Positions 63,513-64,000 of a DNA stretch of 64,000 nt are shown one piece after another. The stretch covers positions 1-64,000 of the forward strand of contig CAUYUJ010001709.1 in NCBI GenBank assembly GCA_963575745.1, given 5' to 3'. Below the pieces are notes generated by a model. That model searched no databases and was not told where the DNA came from. It worked only from the letters and a program-made list of their open reading frames with translations. The stretch is from Prorocentrum cordatum (taxonomy: Eukaryota; Sar; Dinophyceae; Prorocentrales; Prorocentraceae). The position numbers and the translations under genes were made by a program. Position 1 is the first letter of the stretch, and each line of letters begins with the position of its first letter.

Positions 63513-63734
63513 CAAGCTAGGTGCGCTCGCGTCATATCTGACATCCTACCCCTCCCTCCCATCCCTTACCATGGCGCAGATCCCCTCTCTACTCGCACAG
63601 TCGGATGTCGAGCAGGGCAATGATCCCGAAAGGGTACGCGATGCATTGTAGAGCACGGCATGGCATGGCGTAGAAGAGCACCGCGAAGCGTAGTATCAAC
63701 CTAGCATTGCATTGCATGCCGTGGCATGGCACGG

Positions 63735-63840
63735 GAAATGACGCCAGCGCTGCAGCGGGAACACGAGTCGAAACGAGCGGAAGCGCGGAAATGAGGCCAG
63801 CGCTGCAGCGGGAGCACGATTCGGAACGAGCGGAAGCACG
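63735..63840 (+). repeat. 53-bp tandem duplication
   Basis: GAAATGA(C/G)GCCAGCGCTGC, then AGCGGGA(A/G)CACGA and AACGAGCGGAAGC(G/A)CG, present twice with a 53-bp period. It is preceded by short CATGGCATGG and GCATT repeats (63656-63725). Confidence 0.85.
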
Positions 63841-64000
63841 CCGGAATCGGCCCGGGAGGCTTCCCGGCCGCCAGAAGCAGAAATTCAGAATTTTCACAAG
63901 AAAAATGTGTATTGGAATGGCCTCTTTTCGGCGCCGCCTCGGAACTCGATTTTCCGGCGCCGGTCGGAACCGGCTCCGGACCCGGCCCGGGCGCCGGCCC

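Overview
This looks like nuclear DNA from a eukaryote with a very large, repeat-packed, GC-rich genome. The best match is a dinoflagellate (a Prorocentrum- or Polarella-like species is my guess). The evidence is the kind of reverse-transcriptase relics present (RT cores, post-RT regions and RNase H ends of types I associate with dinoflagellate retroelements), the extreme density of trinucleotide repeats, the degenerate arrays rich in the word CTTGG, and the lack of any bacterial gene organisation. I found no convincing intact cellular gene, no rRNA, no tRNA and no dinoflagellate spliced-leader gene. Most long open frames are low-complexity DNA read in several frames.

Layout. 0.2-5.9 kb: a decayed LINE on the + strand. 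Its RT domain is split by about 2.4 kb that carries the RNase H end of a second LINE and a ~240-bp tandem repeat. 6.4-24 kb: a mosaic of short foldback elements (MITE-like, 125-220 bp), microsatellites and degenerate arrays, plus an RNase H retroelement fragment at 21.8-22.7 kb. 24.9-32.6 kb: a block of related ~700-bp modules flanking two satellites, a 32-bp palindromic BamHI-site satellite and a 42-bp satellite, with (GTT)n tracts at the module borders. 32.7-36.8 kb: GGA-rich microsatellites. 37-38 kb: an ~89-bp satellite. 38.66-39.43 kb: a composite element bounded by perfect 22-bp inverted repeats. 40.2-43.4 kb: a frameshifted retroelement polyprotein with a recognisable RT (YVDN motif) and a following RNase H-like segment. 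44-53 kb: more foldback elements, one of them inserted in a tandem array, and a 100-N assembly gap. 55.0-57.8 kb: a 2.8-kb unit bounded by inverted repeats and filled with four kinds of tandem DNA, including a satellite related to the one at 37 kb but inverted. 57.8-61.4 kb: the least repetitive part, with a few unassigned open frames. 61.4-64 kb: more foldback elements and GGA repeats.

The main content is therefore a community of small terminal-inverted-repeat elements. At least seven dispersed foldback families occur two to six times each. One family has matching 5-bp target duplications at two of its three copies, and another has an empty-site comparison inside a tandem array. No transposase that could mobilise them is visible in the window. 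All family assignments rest on reading the sequence and on remembered family features. No alignment or database search was run, and coordinates of repeats are accurate to a few bases at best.
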